A stretch of 53,511 bases of DNA from an uncultured Clostridia bacterium (GTDB taxonomy: Bacteria; Bacillota; Clostridia; Christensenellales; Aristaeellaceae). Positions 8,332-17,335 of the stretch are shown here, piece by piece. Numbering within the stretch: the first letter of the stretch is position 1; each line of letters opens with the position of its first letter. Where the stretch lies: positions 1 through 53,511 of the forward strand of contig CANQEW010000012.1 of NCBI GenBank assembly GCA_947596085.1. The letters run 5' to 3'. Made by a program: the position numbers and the translations under genes. The notes beneath the pieces are model-generated. The model was given only the letters and a program-made list of their open reading frames with translations. It was not told the origin of the DNA and did no database searches.

Positions 8332-9375
8332 TCAGCGCTGGGCCGCGCGGCGAACTTCCGCGATGAGTATTTCCGCCAGATCGCCCCGAACGGCGCGGGG
8401 CGGCTGGCCCTTGACGATCAGCGCGCCGCCATCCTTCCCGCCGGCGATGCCCAGATCGGCCTCCCGTGCCTCGCCCGGGCCGTTGACGATGCAGCCCATC
8501 ACGGCCACCTTGATGTGCTTGTGAATGTCCCGCGTGGCCGCGCGCACCGCGTTGGCGATGCCCTCCACGTCGATGCAGGTGCGCCCGCAGGTGGGGCAGG
8601 AGACGATCTCCACGAAGTCGCGCCGCAGTCCGCAGGCGCGCAGGATGCTCAGTCCCGCCGGCACCTCCTGCACCGGATCGCCGGAGATGGACACGCGGAT
8701 CGTGTCGCCGATGCCCTCCATCAGGAGCGTGCCGATACCCACTGCCGACTTCACCACGCCAACGTCCGCCGTGCCGGATTCGGTCACGCCGATGTGCTGG
8801 GGGTAGCCGGTCTGACGGTGCGCCAGGCGGCAGGCCTCCACCATCGTGCGCACGTCCGTGGCCTTGAAGGAGAGGCAGATGTCGTCAAAGCCCGCGCGCT
8901 CGAGCATTCGCGCGTGGTTGAGCCCGCTCTCCACCATGCCCTCGGGCGTGACGCCGCCGTACTTTTTGAGGATGTCCTTCTCGATGGAGCCGGAGTTCAC
9001 GCCGATGCGCACGGGCACGCGGTGCGCCTTCAGACACGCCGCGAGCGCGCGCACGTTGGCCTCGCCGCCGATGTTGCCGGGGTTGATGCGCACCTTGGCG
9101 ATGCCGTTTTCGATGGAGCGGATCGCGAGCCTGTGGTCGAAGTGGATGTCCGCCACCAGCGGCACGGGGCTCGCGTCCACCAGCGCGCGCACGGCCTCGG
9201 CGCAGGCCTCGTCGTAGACCGACACGCGCACGATGTCCGCGCCCGCCTCCGCCATGCGGCGGATCTGATCGAGCGTGGCGGGCACGTCCCGGGTGTCGGT
9301 GTTGGTCATGGTCTGTACGCTGACGGGCGCGCCGCCGCCGATGGCCACGCCGCCCACGTTGATTTGCTTCGTCAT
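8332..9375 (-). CDS. ispG: 4-hydroxy-3-methylbut-2-enyl diphosphate synthase IspG
   Basis: 347 residues. The N-terminal TIM barrel begins VGGVAIGGGAPVSVQTMTNTDT, and the C-terminal iron-sulfur domain has CPTCGRTCIDVEG and MGCIVNGPGEA, which supply the three Cys plus Glu that hold the [4Fe-4S] cluster. It converts methylerythritol cyclodiphosphate to HMBDP in the non-mevalonate isoprenoid pathway. dxr lies two genes upstream in the same operon, so two steps of the pathway are made together, next to the uppS that uses the product. Confidence 0.97.
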   Translation of the reverse strand: MTKQINVGGVAIGGGAPVSVQTMTNTDTRDVPATLDQIRRMAEAGADIVRVSVYDEACAEAVRALVDASPVPLVADIHFDHRLAIRSIENGIAKVRINPGNIGGEANVRALAACLKAHRVPVRIGVNSGSIEKDILKKYGGVTPEGMVESGLNHARMLERAGFDDICLSFKATDVRTMVEACRLAHRQTGYPQHIGVTESGTADVGVVKSAVGIGTLLMEGIGDTIRVSISGDPVQEVPAGLSILRACGLRRDFVEIVSCPTCGRTCIDVEGIANAVRAATRDIHKHIKVAVMGCIVNGPGEAREADLGIAGGKDGGALIVKGQPPRAVRGDLAEILIAEVRRAAQR

Positions 9376-9422
9376 TCGTATTCACTCCTCGCCGGAATCG
9401 GTTTGGGATGTTCTGGAAAGTT

Positions 9423-10478
9423 TCAGCCCGCGATCAGCCGCAGCACGTCCTTGTAGGTGATGAACAGGATCAGCATCATCAGCAGGCACATGCCGACGGC
9501 GTGAATCAGGCCCTCCTTCTCCGGGGGCACGGGCTTGCGGCGGATGCCCTCGACGATCAGAAACACCAGCCGTCCGCCGTCCAGCGCGGGCAGCGGCAAC
9601 AGGTTCATGATGCCGACGTTCAGCGACAGGAAGAAGATCAGATTCACCACGGCGTAGAGCTTCTCGCTGGAGATCTGGTCGCTGACGAAGGAGATGATGC
9701 CCACCGGGCCCATCATGTCGTTCACGCCGCTCCCATGGAATACCAGATCCCGGAGCGCCTTGAGCATCTCCCCGGTGAACTCCACCATGTAGCCGCAGCT
9801 GCGGCCCAGCGCCTCGCCGAAGCGGTAGGTGCGCCCGCCGAAGGCGATGCCGATCTGATAGCTGGCCTGGCCGCTGGCCTCATCCGTCACGGCCGCAGGC
9901 GTCACCTGCAGCGTGCGCGCCTGGCCGTCCCGCTCGATGCTCAGTTCGATCGGCTGGAGAGGGTCGCAGGACTGGATGATCTGCCGCGCGGATTCCATGC
10001 CCACCTCGTCGAAGCTGACGGGCGTGCCGTTGACCGCGGTCACCACGTCTCCCGTTTCAATGCCGCACGCGGCGGCGGGGGTGTCCGGGTAGACCAGGTC
10101 GATGCGGGGCAGGTATTCCGCGATGATGAAATTCGAAAGCAAAATCGTGCAGAACGCGAAGGCCAGCACGAAGTTCATCGCCGGGCCGGCCGCGACTGTC
10201 AGGAAGCGCTTCCACACGGGTTGGTTGTTCATGGCGTTGGGCGCGGGGTTTTCCCCGTCCTCGCCCACGAAGGCGCAGTAGCCGCCCAGCGGGATCAGCC
10301 GCAGCGAATAGTCGATGTCCTTGCGGCGAAAGCCGAACAGCTTCGGACCGAAGCCCACCGAGAATTCCACGATGCCGATGCCGCACAGCCGGCCCACCAG
10401 GTAGTGGCCGAACTCGTGCACGGTCACGATGAAGCCGAGCATCACGATGGCGATCAGGATGTAGAGCAGTTTGGACAT
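9423..10478 (-). CDS. rseP: Site-2 intramembrane metalloprotease RseP
   Basis: 351 residues. HEFGH near residue 21 in the first membrane helix and LPLPALDGGRLVF near the C terminus supply the zinc ligands and the catalytic base of the M50B family. A PDZ domain lies between them (about 125-200: AAACGIETGDVVTAVNGTPV). It cleaves membrane-bound regulators such as anti-sigma factors and leftover signal peptides. It sits between dxr and ispG, the standard Firmicutes order. Confidence 0.95.
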   Translation of the reverse strand: MSKLLYILIAIVMLGFIVTVHEFGHYLVGRLCGIGIVEFSVGFGPKLFGFRRKDIDYSLRLIPLGGYCAFVGEDGENPAPNAMNNQPVWKRFLTVAAGPAMNFVLAFAFCTILLSNFIIAEYLPRIDLVYPDTPAAACGIETGDVVTAVNGTPVSFDEVGMESARQIIQSCDPLQPIELSIERDGQARTLQVTPAAVTDEASGQASYQIGIAFGGRTYRFGEALGRSCGYMVEFTGEMLKALRDLVFHGSGVNDMMGPVGIISFVSDQISSEKLYAVVNLIFFLSLNVGIMNLLPLPALDGGRLVFLIVEGIRRKPVPPEKEGLIHAVGMCLLMMLILFITYKDVLRLIAG

Positions 10479-10483
10479 GGGGA

Positions 10484-11632
10484 TCAGAGCCTCCGAATCA
10501 TTTCACCGGCGCGCGCGCGCGCCTCAGAATCCGCTTGATAGACGTCCGCGACGGTGCGGATGGGCCGCGGGGGCACCGCGTCCAGTGCGTCCCGGATCAG
10601 CCGGGGGATCGCCCCGAAGGGCACGCGCCCGTCCAGGAACGCCGCCACCGCCGCCTCGTTCGCACCGTTGAGCACCACGGTCGCCCAGGGACCCGCCTTC
10701 AGGGCCTCCATCGCGCAGCCCAGCGCCGGGAAGCGGTCGAGGTCGGGCTCGGCGAAGGTGAGGCTGCCGATCGCGGCGAAGTCCAGCGGCTTCGCGTCGT
10801 AGTTCAGGCGCTCGGGGTAGGACATGGCGTAGCCGATGGGCCCGCGCATGTCCGGGTTGCCCAGCTGCGCGAGCACCGCGCCGTCCTCGAACTCCACCAT
10901 GGAGTGAATCACGCTCTGCGGATGAATCACCGCGCGGATTTTTTCCGCCGGCATGCCGAAGAGGTGGTGCGCTTCGATGATCTCCAAGCCCTTGTTCACC
11001 ATGCTGGCGCAGTCCACGGTGATCTTGCGGCCCATGTTCCAGGTGGGGTGGCGGAGCACCTCGTCCACGCCGGCGCGCTCGATGGCCTCCTTCGGCCAGT
11101 CGCGCAGCGCGCCGCCCGAGGCGGTGAGGATCAGGCTGCGCACGGGATTGCCCCGCGCCGCCTGCAGGCATTGGAAGATCGCGGAGTGCTCGCTGTCCAC
11201 CGGCAACAGCGGCACGCCCAGGCGCTTCGCCTTCTCCGTCACGAGGCTGCCGCCGGTCACGAGGGCCTCCTTGTTCGCCAGCAGCACGCGCTCGCAGGCG
11301 TCCAGCGCCGTCCACACCGCGTCGAGCCCCGCGATGCCCGTGATGGCGCACAGCGCGGCGTCCGGTCGCACGGCCTCGAGCGCCCGGGCCGAGCAGTCCG
11401 GGCCGAAGAACCACTGGCAAAACCTCAAATCCTCGGGAATCTCCCGGGGCTCCTCCACGAGCCCGGCGGCCAGCGGACGAAACTCGCGCGCGAGCGCGAA
11501 GAGCTTTTCGGCGGAGCTTCCCGCCGTCAAGCAGACGGCAGAGAATCGATCCGGATGCCGGCGCACCAGATCCAGCGCCTGCGTCCCGATCGATCCCGTG
11601 GCCCCCAATATCGCGATTGTCTGTCGATTCAT
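10484..11632 (-). CDS. dxr: 1-deoxy-D-xylulose 5-phosphate reductoisomerase
   Basis: 382 residues with the N-terminal NADPH fold (ILGATGSIGTQALDL), the LLANKEALVTGG helix and the metal-binding and substrate segments LPVDSEHSAIFQ and HPTWNMGRKITVD. It makes methylerythritol phosphate, the committed intermediate of the non-mevalonate route. It ends 5 nt before rseP and starts 17 nt after cdsA. Family length is normal. Confidence 0.97.
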   Translation of the reverse strand: MNRQTIAILGATGSIGTQALDLVRRHPDRFSAVCLTAGSSAEKLFALAREFRPLAAGLVEEPREIPEDLRFCQWFFGPDCSARALEAVRPDAALCAITGIAGLDAVWTALDACERVLLANKEALVTGGSLVTEKAKRLGVPLLPVDSEHSAIFQCLQAARGNPVRSLILTASGGALRDWPKEAIERAGVDEVLRHPTWNMGRKITVDCASMVNKGLEIIEAHHLFGMPAEKIRAVIHPQSVIHSMVEFEDGAVLAQLGNPDMRGPIGYAMSYPERLNYDAKPLDFAAIGSLTFAEPDLDRFPALGCAMEALKAGPWATVVLNGANEAAVAAFLDGRVPFGAIPRLIRDALDAVPPRPIRTVADVYQADSEARARAGEMIRRL

Positions 11633-11649
11633 ATCTCCATCGTTTCCCG

Positions 11650-12495
11650 TCAGATGATTTTAAAGAAGATGTAGCAGGCGGCCGCGCAGAACAGCACGCC
11701 GTCCATGCGGTCCATCACGCCGCCGTGGCCGGGCAGCACGTTTCCGAAGTCCTTCACGCCGCAGTAGCGCTTGAGCATGGACGCGGTCAGGTCGCCCACC
11801 TGGCTGAGCGCGCCCGCCACCAGCCCGAGCGCGCCGAACGCCCAGGCGGGCGGCAGCGCGTCGATGCCCGCGACGAAGGCGGGGTCGGCGTGGAAGATCA
11901 GCCGCAGCAGGCCCGGCACCGCCATGGAGAACAGCACGCAGAAGATCAGCCCGCCGATGGAGCCCTCCACGGTCTTCTTCGGGCTCAGCTCCGGCGCGAG
12001 CTTGTGCTTGCCGAAGAGCATGCCGGAAAACAGCGCGAATACGTCGTTGATCGAGGCCGAGAAGAAGGCCAGCACCAGCGCCACCGTGACCGTGGCCCGG
12101 TCGTTCAGGCGCAAGAGCTCCATCAGCACCATGTAGAATATGCCGGGATAGAGCATCGGAAACACCGTGGCCATCAGGCTCTCCACGGCGATCTTGCCCC
12201 GCGACACCAGCCGAATCATCGCCGCCATCACGCTCAACAGCAGCGCCGTCATCGCCAGCGGCGCGTTGCGGTTGATGAAGAACGAAGCCAGGAACGCGGC
12301 GATGGTCAGCCCGCAGTACATGTAGCCCGCCCAGCGGACCGGCTCGATGCCGGTGGCGCGGGTCGCGCGGTAGACCTCCTCCACGCTCATCACGAGCATG
12401 ACGGAGAGCAGCGCGAACATGGCCCACCGGCTGGTGAGGATGGCCGCCAGCACCACGACCGTCCATACTGCTCCGGTGATTACTCGCTGTTTCAC
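11650..12495 (-). CDS. cdsA: Phosphatidate cytidylyltransferase CdsA
   Basis: 281 residues with about eight membrane helices. The C-terminal family signature is visible as DLTASMLKRYCGVKDFGNVLPGHGGVMDRMDG. It makes CDP-diacylglycerol from phosphatidate and CTP, the branch point of phospholipid synthesis. Its ATG overlaps the uppS stop by 4 nt. Confidence 0.96.
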   Translation of the reverse strand: MKQRVITGAVWTVVVLAAILTSRWAMFALLSVMLVMSVEEVYRATRATGIEPVRWAGYMYCGLTIAAFLASFFINRNAPLAMTALLLSVMAAMIRLVSRGKIAVESLMATVFPMLYPGIFYMVLMELLRLNDRATVTVALVLAFFSASINDVFALFSGMLFGKHKLAPELSPKKTVEGSIGGLIFCVLFSMAVPGLLRLIFHADPAFVAGIDALPPAWAFGALGLVAGALSQVGDLTASMLKRYCGVKDFGNVLPGHGGVMDRMDGVLFCAAACYIFFKII

Positions 12496-13364
12496 GATAT
12501 TTCCTCCGTATTCTGCCCGGCGGCGCCCGCTTCATCCGCCTCTGATCCAGCCGAATCCGCCTTCACGCCGCCGAAGCGGCGGTCGCGGGACGCGTAGGCG
12601 CGCAGGTTGCGCAGGTACTCCGCCCGGTCGTAGTCCGGCCAGAGGACGCTGTCGAAGATCATCTCGGCGTAGGTCGTCTGCCAGGGCAGGAAGTTGGACA
12701 GCCGCATCTCGCCGCTGGTGCGGATCAGCAGGTCCACGTCCGGCAGCCCGGCGGTGTAGAGTTCATTCTCCAGCGCGGCCTGGTCGATGTCGTCCGGCCG
12801 CAGCTCGCCCGAGGCGCACTTCTGCGCCAGCCGCGCCGCGGCGCGCGTCAGCTCCGCTCGCCCGCCGTAATTGAGCGCGATATTGAGCTTGAGGCCGGTG
12901 TTGTCCTTCGTGCGCTCCATGGCGCTGCACACCGCCTCGCGCTGGGGGCCGGGCAGCCCGTCCACGTCGCCGAGGATCAATATGCGCACGTTTTTGCGAT
13001 CCAGTTCGTCGATCTCCGAGGCGAAATACTTCAAAAGCAGCCCCATCAAGGCGTTGACCTCCTCCTTGGAGCGGGCCCAGTTTTCGGTGGAGAAGGCGTA
13101 CAGGCTCAGCGCCTCGATGCCCCAGTCGTCGCTGGCGCGGATGATGTCGCGCAGCGCCTCGGTGCCGGCGGCGTGGCCGGCGGAGCGGGGAAGGCCCCGC
13201 TTCTGCGCCCAGCGCCCGTTGCCGTCCATGATGATGGCCACGTGCCGGGGCAGCCTGTCCGGGGGAAGCTGCTGCGCCGCCGCGGGCATCACGGGCGCGG
13301 TGATGTACTTCGGCTGCGCGTGAAGCAGTTTGGAAAACATGGAGGAGAGCTTCTCAACAAACAT
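12492..13364 (-). CDS. uppS: Undecaprenyl diphosphate synthase (isoprenyl transferase)
   Basis: 290 residues. The cis-prenyltransferase core has HVAIIMDGNGRWAQKRGLPR (pyrophosphate loop with catalytic Asp), LSLYAFSTENW and the C-terminal DLLIRTSGEMRLSNFLPWQ. It makes the C55 lipid carrier for peptidoglycan and other wall polymers. Compared with typical 250-residue enzymes it has an extra N-terminal stretch of about 40 residues and a loose acidic tail. A 27-nt palindrome lies between frr and this gene. Confidence 0.95.
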   Translation of the reverse strand: MFVEKLSSMFSKLLHAQPKYITAPVMPAAAQQLPPDRLPRHVAIIMDGNGRWAQKRGLPRSAGHAAGTEALRDIIRASDDWGIEALSLYAFSTENWARSKEEVNALMGLLLKYFASEIDELDRKNVRILILGDVDGLPGPQREAVCSAMERTKDNTGLKLNIALNYGGRAELTRAAARLAQKCASGELRPDDIDQAALENELYTAGLPDVDLLIRTSGEMRLSNFLPWQTTYAEMIFDSVLWPDYDRAEYLRNLRAYASRDRRFGGVKADSAGSEADEAGAAGQNTEEIS

Positions 13365-13384
13365 ACGGACGCTCCTTTAAAACT

Positions 13385-13411
13385 CCTGGGCGGCCCATTG
13401 GGCCGCCCAGG
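13385..13411 (-). terminator. Palindrome between frr and uppS, probable attenuator
   Basis: Arms 13385-13397 and 13399-13411 are exact reverse complements around one base, giving a GC-rich hairpin. On the minus strand it is followed by AGTTTTAAAGG, a short T run that merges into the uppS SD. It may reduce read-through from frr into the rest of the operon or act as an mRNA processing barrier. Confidence 0.5.
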
Positions 13412-13459
13412 GGGCGTAAATCACCTCTATGGGCGCGGAAACCGGGATCTCCCGCCGCG

Positions 13460-14017
13460 TCAGACTTCCATGATCTCCTTTTCCTTGGCCGCGCCCACCT
13501 TGTCGATCTGCTCAATGTGCGCGTCGGTGATCTTCTGGAGATCCTTCTCGGCGGACTTCTGGTCGTCCTCGGTGATCTCAGAGTCCTTCTTCATCTTCTT
13601 GACGGCCTCCATCGCGTCGCGGCGGATGGCGCGAATCGCCACCTTGCCGTCCTCGATGCGCTTCTTCACCTGCTTGCACAGGTCCTTGCGGCGCTCGGCG
13701 GTGAGCTCCGGGATGATCAGGCGGATCACCTTGCCGTCATTGGACGGATTGATGCCGATGTCGGACTTCTGAATGGCCTTCTCGATGGGCTTGATCATGC
13801 TGGCCTCCCAGGGGGCGATCACCAGCATGCGCGGCTCCGGGGAGGAAATGTTGCCCACCTGATTGAGCGCGGTCTGGGTTCCGTAGTAGTCCACGGTGAT
13901 CTTATCGAGAATCTGCGGATTGGCGCGGCCGGCGCGCAGCGTGGCGAGATCCTTCTGAATGACGGCGATGGTCTTGTCCATCTTTTCACCGGCGGCCTTC
14001 ACGGTATCCTGATACAT
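13460..14017 (-). CDS. frr: Ribosome recycling factor
   Basis: 185 residues, the normal length. It shows the family landmarks [35 protein letters not shown] and [20 protein letters not shown] in a long-helix protein. With EF-G it splits post-termination ribosomes. It is the first gene after the promoter at 14069-14097 and has a strong SD (AGGAGG). pyrH, its usual upstream neighbour, is not here; an ECF operon sits instead. Confidence 0.97.
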   Translation of the reverse strand: MYQDTVKAAGEKMDKTIAVIQKDLATLRAGRANPQILDKITVDYYGTQTALNQVGNISSPEPRMLVIAPWEASMIKPIEKAIQKSDIGINPSNDGKVIRLIIPELTAERRKDLCKQVKKRIEDGKVAIRAIRRDAMEAVKKMKKDSEITEDDQKSAEKDLQKITDAHIEQIDKVGAAKEKEIMEV

Positions 14018-14068
14018 ATGCTACCTCCTGAAATTTAAAATTGCAAAATGCAAAAACGCTCTGTTCAT

Positions 14069-14097
14069 ATTATAGAGGTTTTTGGATGAAATGGCAA
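14069..14097 (-). promoter_or_regulatory. Promoter of the frr-to-TIGR04076 operon
   Basis: On the minus strand TTGCCA (complement of 14092-14097), 17 nt and TATAAT (complement of 14069-14074). It heads ten closely packed genes ending at 2879. Confidence 0.8.
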
Positions 14098-14106
14098 GAA
14101 GAATTT

Positions 14107-14144
14107 TTCCGGGACGTTACAAACCGCGCCGGTTTCGGATTCCC
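14107..14144 (-). terminator. Terminator-like hairpin after the ECF operon
   Basis: On the minus strand, just after the ECF S-component stop, CCGGG...CCCGG encloses an AAACCG/CGGTTT inner stem and is followed by AAAAATTCTTC. The stem is interrupted and the T run is weak. Confidence 0.4.
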
Positions 14145-14157
14145 GGGAGGACGGTCC

Positions 14158-14862
14158 TCACACGCCGTATTTGATCTTCACGCGGTCCAGCTTTTCGCCG
14201 AAGGGGCGGCCGAGCAGGTTGAGGAAGATCACGTTGGAGACCGCGTAGACGGCGGTGTAAGGAAGGGCGGCCGCCAGCGCCGCGGCGTAGAGCGCCGGAT
14301 CGAGCGCGCCGTTGTACCAGACCACCGTCCACACGTCCATGACGAGGGAGTAGGCGGCCCCGGCGAACACGCCGTAGAGGGACAGCAGCAACCGGCTGCG
14401 TTTGAGCGGCCTGGAGAGCAGCCCCGCGAACAGGCCCAGCAGTCCCCAGGAGAGCATTTGAAACGGCGTCCACGGCCCCTGGCCGAAGTAGAAGTTGGAG
14501 ATCAGCGCCGAGAGCGCGCCGGTCAGGAAACCCGCCTCGGGGCCGATGTGGATCGCGGTAATGACCACCATGGCGGTGATGGGCTTGAAGGCGGGGATCG
14601 CGCTGAAGACGAAGCGGCCCGCCACGGACAGCGCCGTCATCACCGCGACCAGAATCAGCCGCCGCGCGCCGGTCTTGCGCCGCTCGAAGCCGCAGGAGAA
14701 CAGCACCAGCGCCATCAGCGCCACCAGCATCGACGAGAGCGCGAAGTGTCCGCGCCCCGGTCCCAGCGCGAACCAGAGCACCGCCGCCGGAATCAGCGCG
14801 AAGGGAATGGCGATTCCCAGCGCCCTGCGCAGCCGCGCGCTGCGGATCACCAACAGTTTCAT
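14158..14862 (-). CDS. ECF transporter S component (probable cobamide/corrinoid-specific)
   Basis: 234 residues with six or so membrane helices. The core (RLILVAVMTALSVAGRFVFS, then HIGPEAGFLTGALSALISNFYFGQGPWTPFQM) is typical of S components, the membrane proteins that bind a vitamin and dock on the ECF energising module. The gene is the last of an operon with a fused ATPase, EcfT and two DUF4430 secreted proteins, and the operon leader resembles a cobalamin riboswitch. I therefore infer a cobalamin or cobinamide substrate. The sequence alone only shows the S-component fold. ATG overlaps the ATPase stop by 4 nt. Confidence 0.8.
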   Translation of the reverse strand: MKLLVIRSARLRRALGIAIPFALIPAAVLWFALGPGRGHFALSSMLVALMALVLFSCGFERRKTGARRLILVAVMTALSVAGRFVFSAIPAFKPITAMVVITAIHIGPEAGFLTGALSALISNFYFGQGPWTPFQMLSWGLLGLFAGLLSRPLKRSRLLLSLYGVFAGAAYSLVMDVWTVVWYNGALDPALYAAALAAALPYTAVYAVSNVIFLNLLGRPFGEKLDRVKIKYGV

Positions 14863-16502
14863 GTCTCACCGCCGTTTCTGCGGCAGAGTTCCGCCGCGTC
14901 CTCCACGGTGGCCACGCCGTCGTACCAGCCGCGGCAGATGCGGTTGGCGGCGGTGGTGTAGAAGCTGTTTTCATCGAAGAAGCGCTCGGGCGCGTCGGAG
15001 GACGCGATCTCACCCCGGAAGATGAGCGCGCAGCGATCCGCGCAGCGCGCGGCGAATTCCACGTCATGGGTGACGATCAGGATCGCGACGCCGTCGTCGC
15101 GGAGCGCGCGCAGAACCTCCAGTACCTTGCGCTTGGCGTGCGGGTCGATTCCCTTGGTGGGCTCATCCAGCAAAAGCAGTTTTGGTTTTGTGGCCAGCGC
15201 TTTCGCCAGCGCCACGAGCTGCTGCTCGCCGCCGCTCAAATCGTAGGGGTGGCGGTCCATCAGATGCGCGAGCGGGTAGGGCAGCGCGGAGAGTTCCGCG
15301 CCGGCCTCCCGGAGCTCGTCGCGCACCGTGCTCTTTAGAAAGACCGTCTGCGCGTCCTGCGGCAGCATCGACACGCACTCCCGGTACAGCGACTGTCCCT
15401 TATAGTCGCGCACGCGCCTGCCGAACACGCGCACCTCGCCGCTGTACGGGCGCGCGAGGCCCGCCGCCAGCTTCAGCGCCGTGGACTTGCCCGAGCCGTT
15501 CGGACCGAGCAGGCAGAAAATCTCGCCCGCGCGCACGTCCAGATCGAGCCCGCGCAGCACGTCGGCTTGCTCCCGGCCGTAGCGGAAGTACGCGCTTCGA
15601 AATTCCAGCGCGCGGGCCTCGGGCCGGGGCGCGGAGGAGGCGTCGAGGGCGCGGATATCGTTTTTGTAGCGCTCGCGCAGAAAGCGCCGGCCCTCGCGCA
15701 CGGTGACCGGGCAGCGCCCCCGTGCCCCGGCGGCGTGAAACAGCCGCACCGCGCCGGGCATGGCGTCGATCAGCGCCGGATGGCCGCGCAGGCGCTCGCA
15801 GGCGGCCTCGGGCGGAAGGTCGAGCGTCAGCGCGCCGCTCTCCAGCACCAGCACGCGGTCGGCCATGGGCAGGGCCTCCTCGAGCCGGTGCTCGATCAGC
15901 AGAACGGTCAGGCCCATCTCCCGATTCAGCTTCTTTACGGTGTTCAAAAAGTCGCCGGCGGCGATGGGATCGAGCTGGGAGGCGGGCTCGTCCAGCAGCA
16001 GAAGCCCCGGCTGGGCGACCATCACCGAGGCCAGGTTCAACAGCTGCTTCTGGCCGCCGGAGAGGGAGTGGGTGTCGCGCTCGAACCAGTCCGCGATGCC
16101 GAAGTAGCTGGCCATCTCGGCCACGCGGCGGCGGATCGACGCCTGGGGAAGCCCCATGTTCTCCAGTGCGAAGGCCAGCTCGTGCCACACCTTGTCGGTC
16201 ACGATCTGCTGCTCGGGGCGCTGCGCCACGTAGCCGACGCGGCAGGCGTCCGCGTCGCGCAGCTCCTCGATGGGCGTGCCGGACAGCGAGATTTCGCCGC
16301 TTCGCTCGCCCAGCGGCGCGAGTTCGCGCTTGAGCAGCCGCATCAGCGTGCTCTTTCCGCTGCCCGTCTCGCCGATGAGCACGACAAAATCGCCCGCCTC
16401 CACGCGGAAGCTGACGTCGCGAAGCGTCGGTTCCGGCGCGTCCGGGTAGCGAAAGCTCAGATTCTGGACCGCAATGCTCTCCAACGAAGGTTTTCCTCCC
16501 AT
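14859..16502 (-). CDS. Fused ECF ATPase (EcfA1-EcfA2 in one chain)
   Basis: 547 residues holding two complete ABC ATPase domains. Domain 1 has Walker A GETGSGKST (44-52), signature LSGGQ (147-151) and Walker B LLLLDEP (167-173). Domain 2 has GPNGSGKST (333-341), LSGGE (422-426) and LLLLDEP (442-448). In most bacteria the two ATPases are separate proteins. The ATG at 16502 has no SD; a TTG at 16484 (residue 7) lies 10 nt after GGGAGG and is the more likely start. Either way the gene begins inside the ecfT coding region. It powers the S component encoded next. Confidence 0.9.
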   Translation of the reverse strand: MGGKPSLESIAVQNLSFRYPDAPEPTLRDVSFRVEAGDFVVLIGETGSGKSTLMRLLKRELAPLGERSGEISLSGTPIEELRDADACRVGYVAQRPEQQIVTDKVWHELAFALENMGLPQASIRRRVAEMASYFGIADWFERDTHSLSGGQKQLLNLASVMVAQPGLLLLDEPASQLDPIAAGDFLNTVKKLNREMGLTVLLIEHRLEEALPMADRVLVLESGALTLDLPPEAACERLRGHPALIDAMPGAVRLFHAAGARGRCPVTVREGRRFLRERYKNDIRALDASSAPRPEARALEFRSAYFRYGREQADVLRGLDLDVRAGEIFCLLGPNGSGKSTALKLAAGLARPYSGEVRVFGRRVRDYKGQSLYRECVSMLPQDAQTVFLKSTVRDELREAGAELSALPYPLAHLMDRHPYDLSGGEQQLVALAKALATKPKLLLLDEPTKGIDPHAKRKVLEVLRALRDDGVAILIVTHDVEFAARCADRCALIFRGEIASSDAPERFFDENSFYTTAANRICRGWYDGVATVEDAAELCRRNGGET

Positions 16503-17335
16503 TCAAGGATGCCCGGCGCAAACGCCAGCAGCGCGTAGCAGGCGTATCCCACGGCGCCCAGCGCGCCGCCGCCGTTCAGGCGGAAGCGGGGGTAGAAGTC
16601 GCAGCGCAGCGCGCCCGAGGCGGCTGCGGCGATCGCGACGGAGGCGAGCGCCAGGCAGATCATGCACAGCGCCGCGTCGCGCCCGCGAAAGCGGAACAGC
16701 GCGTATCGCGTGCGCCGCCCGGTTCCGTAGCCCCGGGCCGCCATGCTGTCGGCGGTGATGATGCCGTTCTCCAGCGCCCAGGTCACCAGCACGGAAAAGA
16801 CGCGCGCCTCTCCGCGCAGCCGGTCGATCAGGTTCTCCTCGCGGAACAGCCCCAGCGCCCGCTGCGCGTCGCGCACGCGCTTCGCCTGATCGCGCAGGAG
16901 CGGTATGTAGCGTAGCGCGATGGAGAGGATCAGCGTGAGCTTCGGCAGCGCCGAGCCGAACACGTAGAGCAGCTTGTCGCTGGTCATGATCTCCTGAAAG
17001 GAGCGAAACCAGCACAGAGACGAAGCGATCATCCCGCCCATCGCCATGCCGTAGAACAGCGCCTCCAGCGTGACCGGGTTGTGGTTGAGCACGAACAGCG
17101 GCGTGGCGCCGTTGTGCGCGAACAGGGGGTTGATCAGCGCCGAGAGCGCGAACAGCGCGAGATACAGCGGCAGCGCGCGCCGCGCCGCAAGCGGATTTCG
17201 CACGGCGAGGTACAGCGCGGAGCCCGCCAGCGACAGCGCCAGCAGGACCGGATTCAGACAGAACATGGCGATGCCCGCCGCCAGCATCAGCCACAGGAAG
17301 GCGGCGAAGGGATTCGCCTCTCTCAGGGAGATCAT
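16457..17335 (-). CDS. ecfT: ECF transporter transmembrane component EcfT
   Basis: 292 residues with five to six membrane helices. The cytoplasmic coupling region has IALRYIPLLRDQAKRVRDAQRALG and the family motif ADSMAARGYG, which engage the ATPases. It overlaps the DUF4430/alpha-barrel protein gene by 4 nt at its start and the ATPase gene at its end, so the whole module is translationally coupled. Confidence 0.92.
   Translation of the reverse strand: MISLREANPFAAFLWLMLAAGIAMFCLNPVLLALSLAGSALYLAVRNPLAARRALPLYLALFALSALINPLFAHNGATPLFVLNHNPVTLEALFYGMAMGGMIASSLCWFRSFQEIMTSDKLLYVFGSALPKLTLILSIALRYIPLLRDQAKRVRDAQRALGLFREENLIDRLRGEARVFSVLVTWALENGIITADSMAARGYGTGRRTRYALFRFRGRDAALCMICLALASVAIAAAASGALRCDFYPRFRLNGGGALGAVGYACYALLAFAPGILEWEENLRWRALRSRI

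Noticed and set aside
3972-8366. Very long plus-strand open frame opposite polC
   Set aside because: PolC on the minus strand has complete motifs, domain order and length. The opposite frame is a His, Gly, Val and Ala-rich shadow produced by high GC and codon periodicity.
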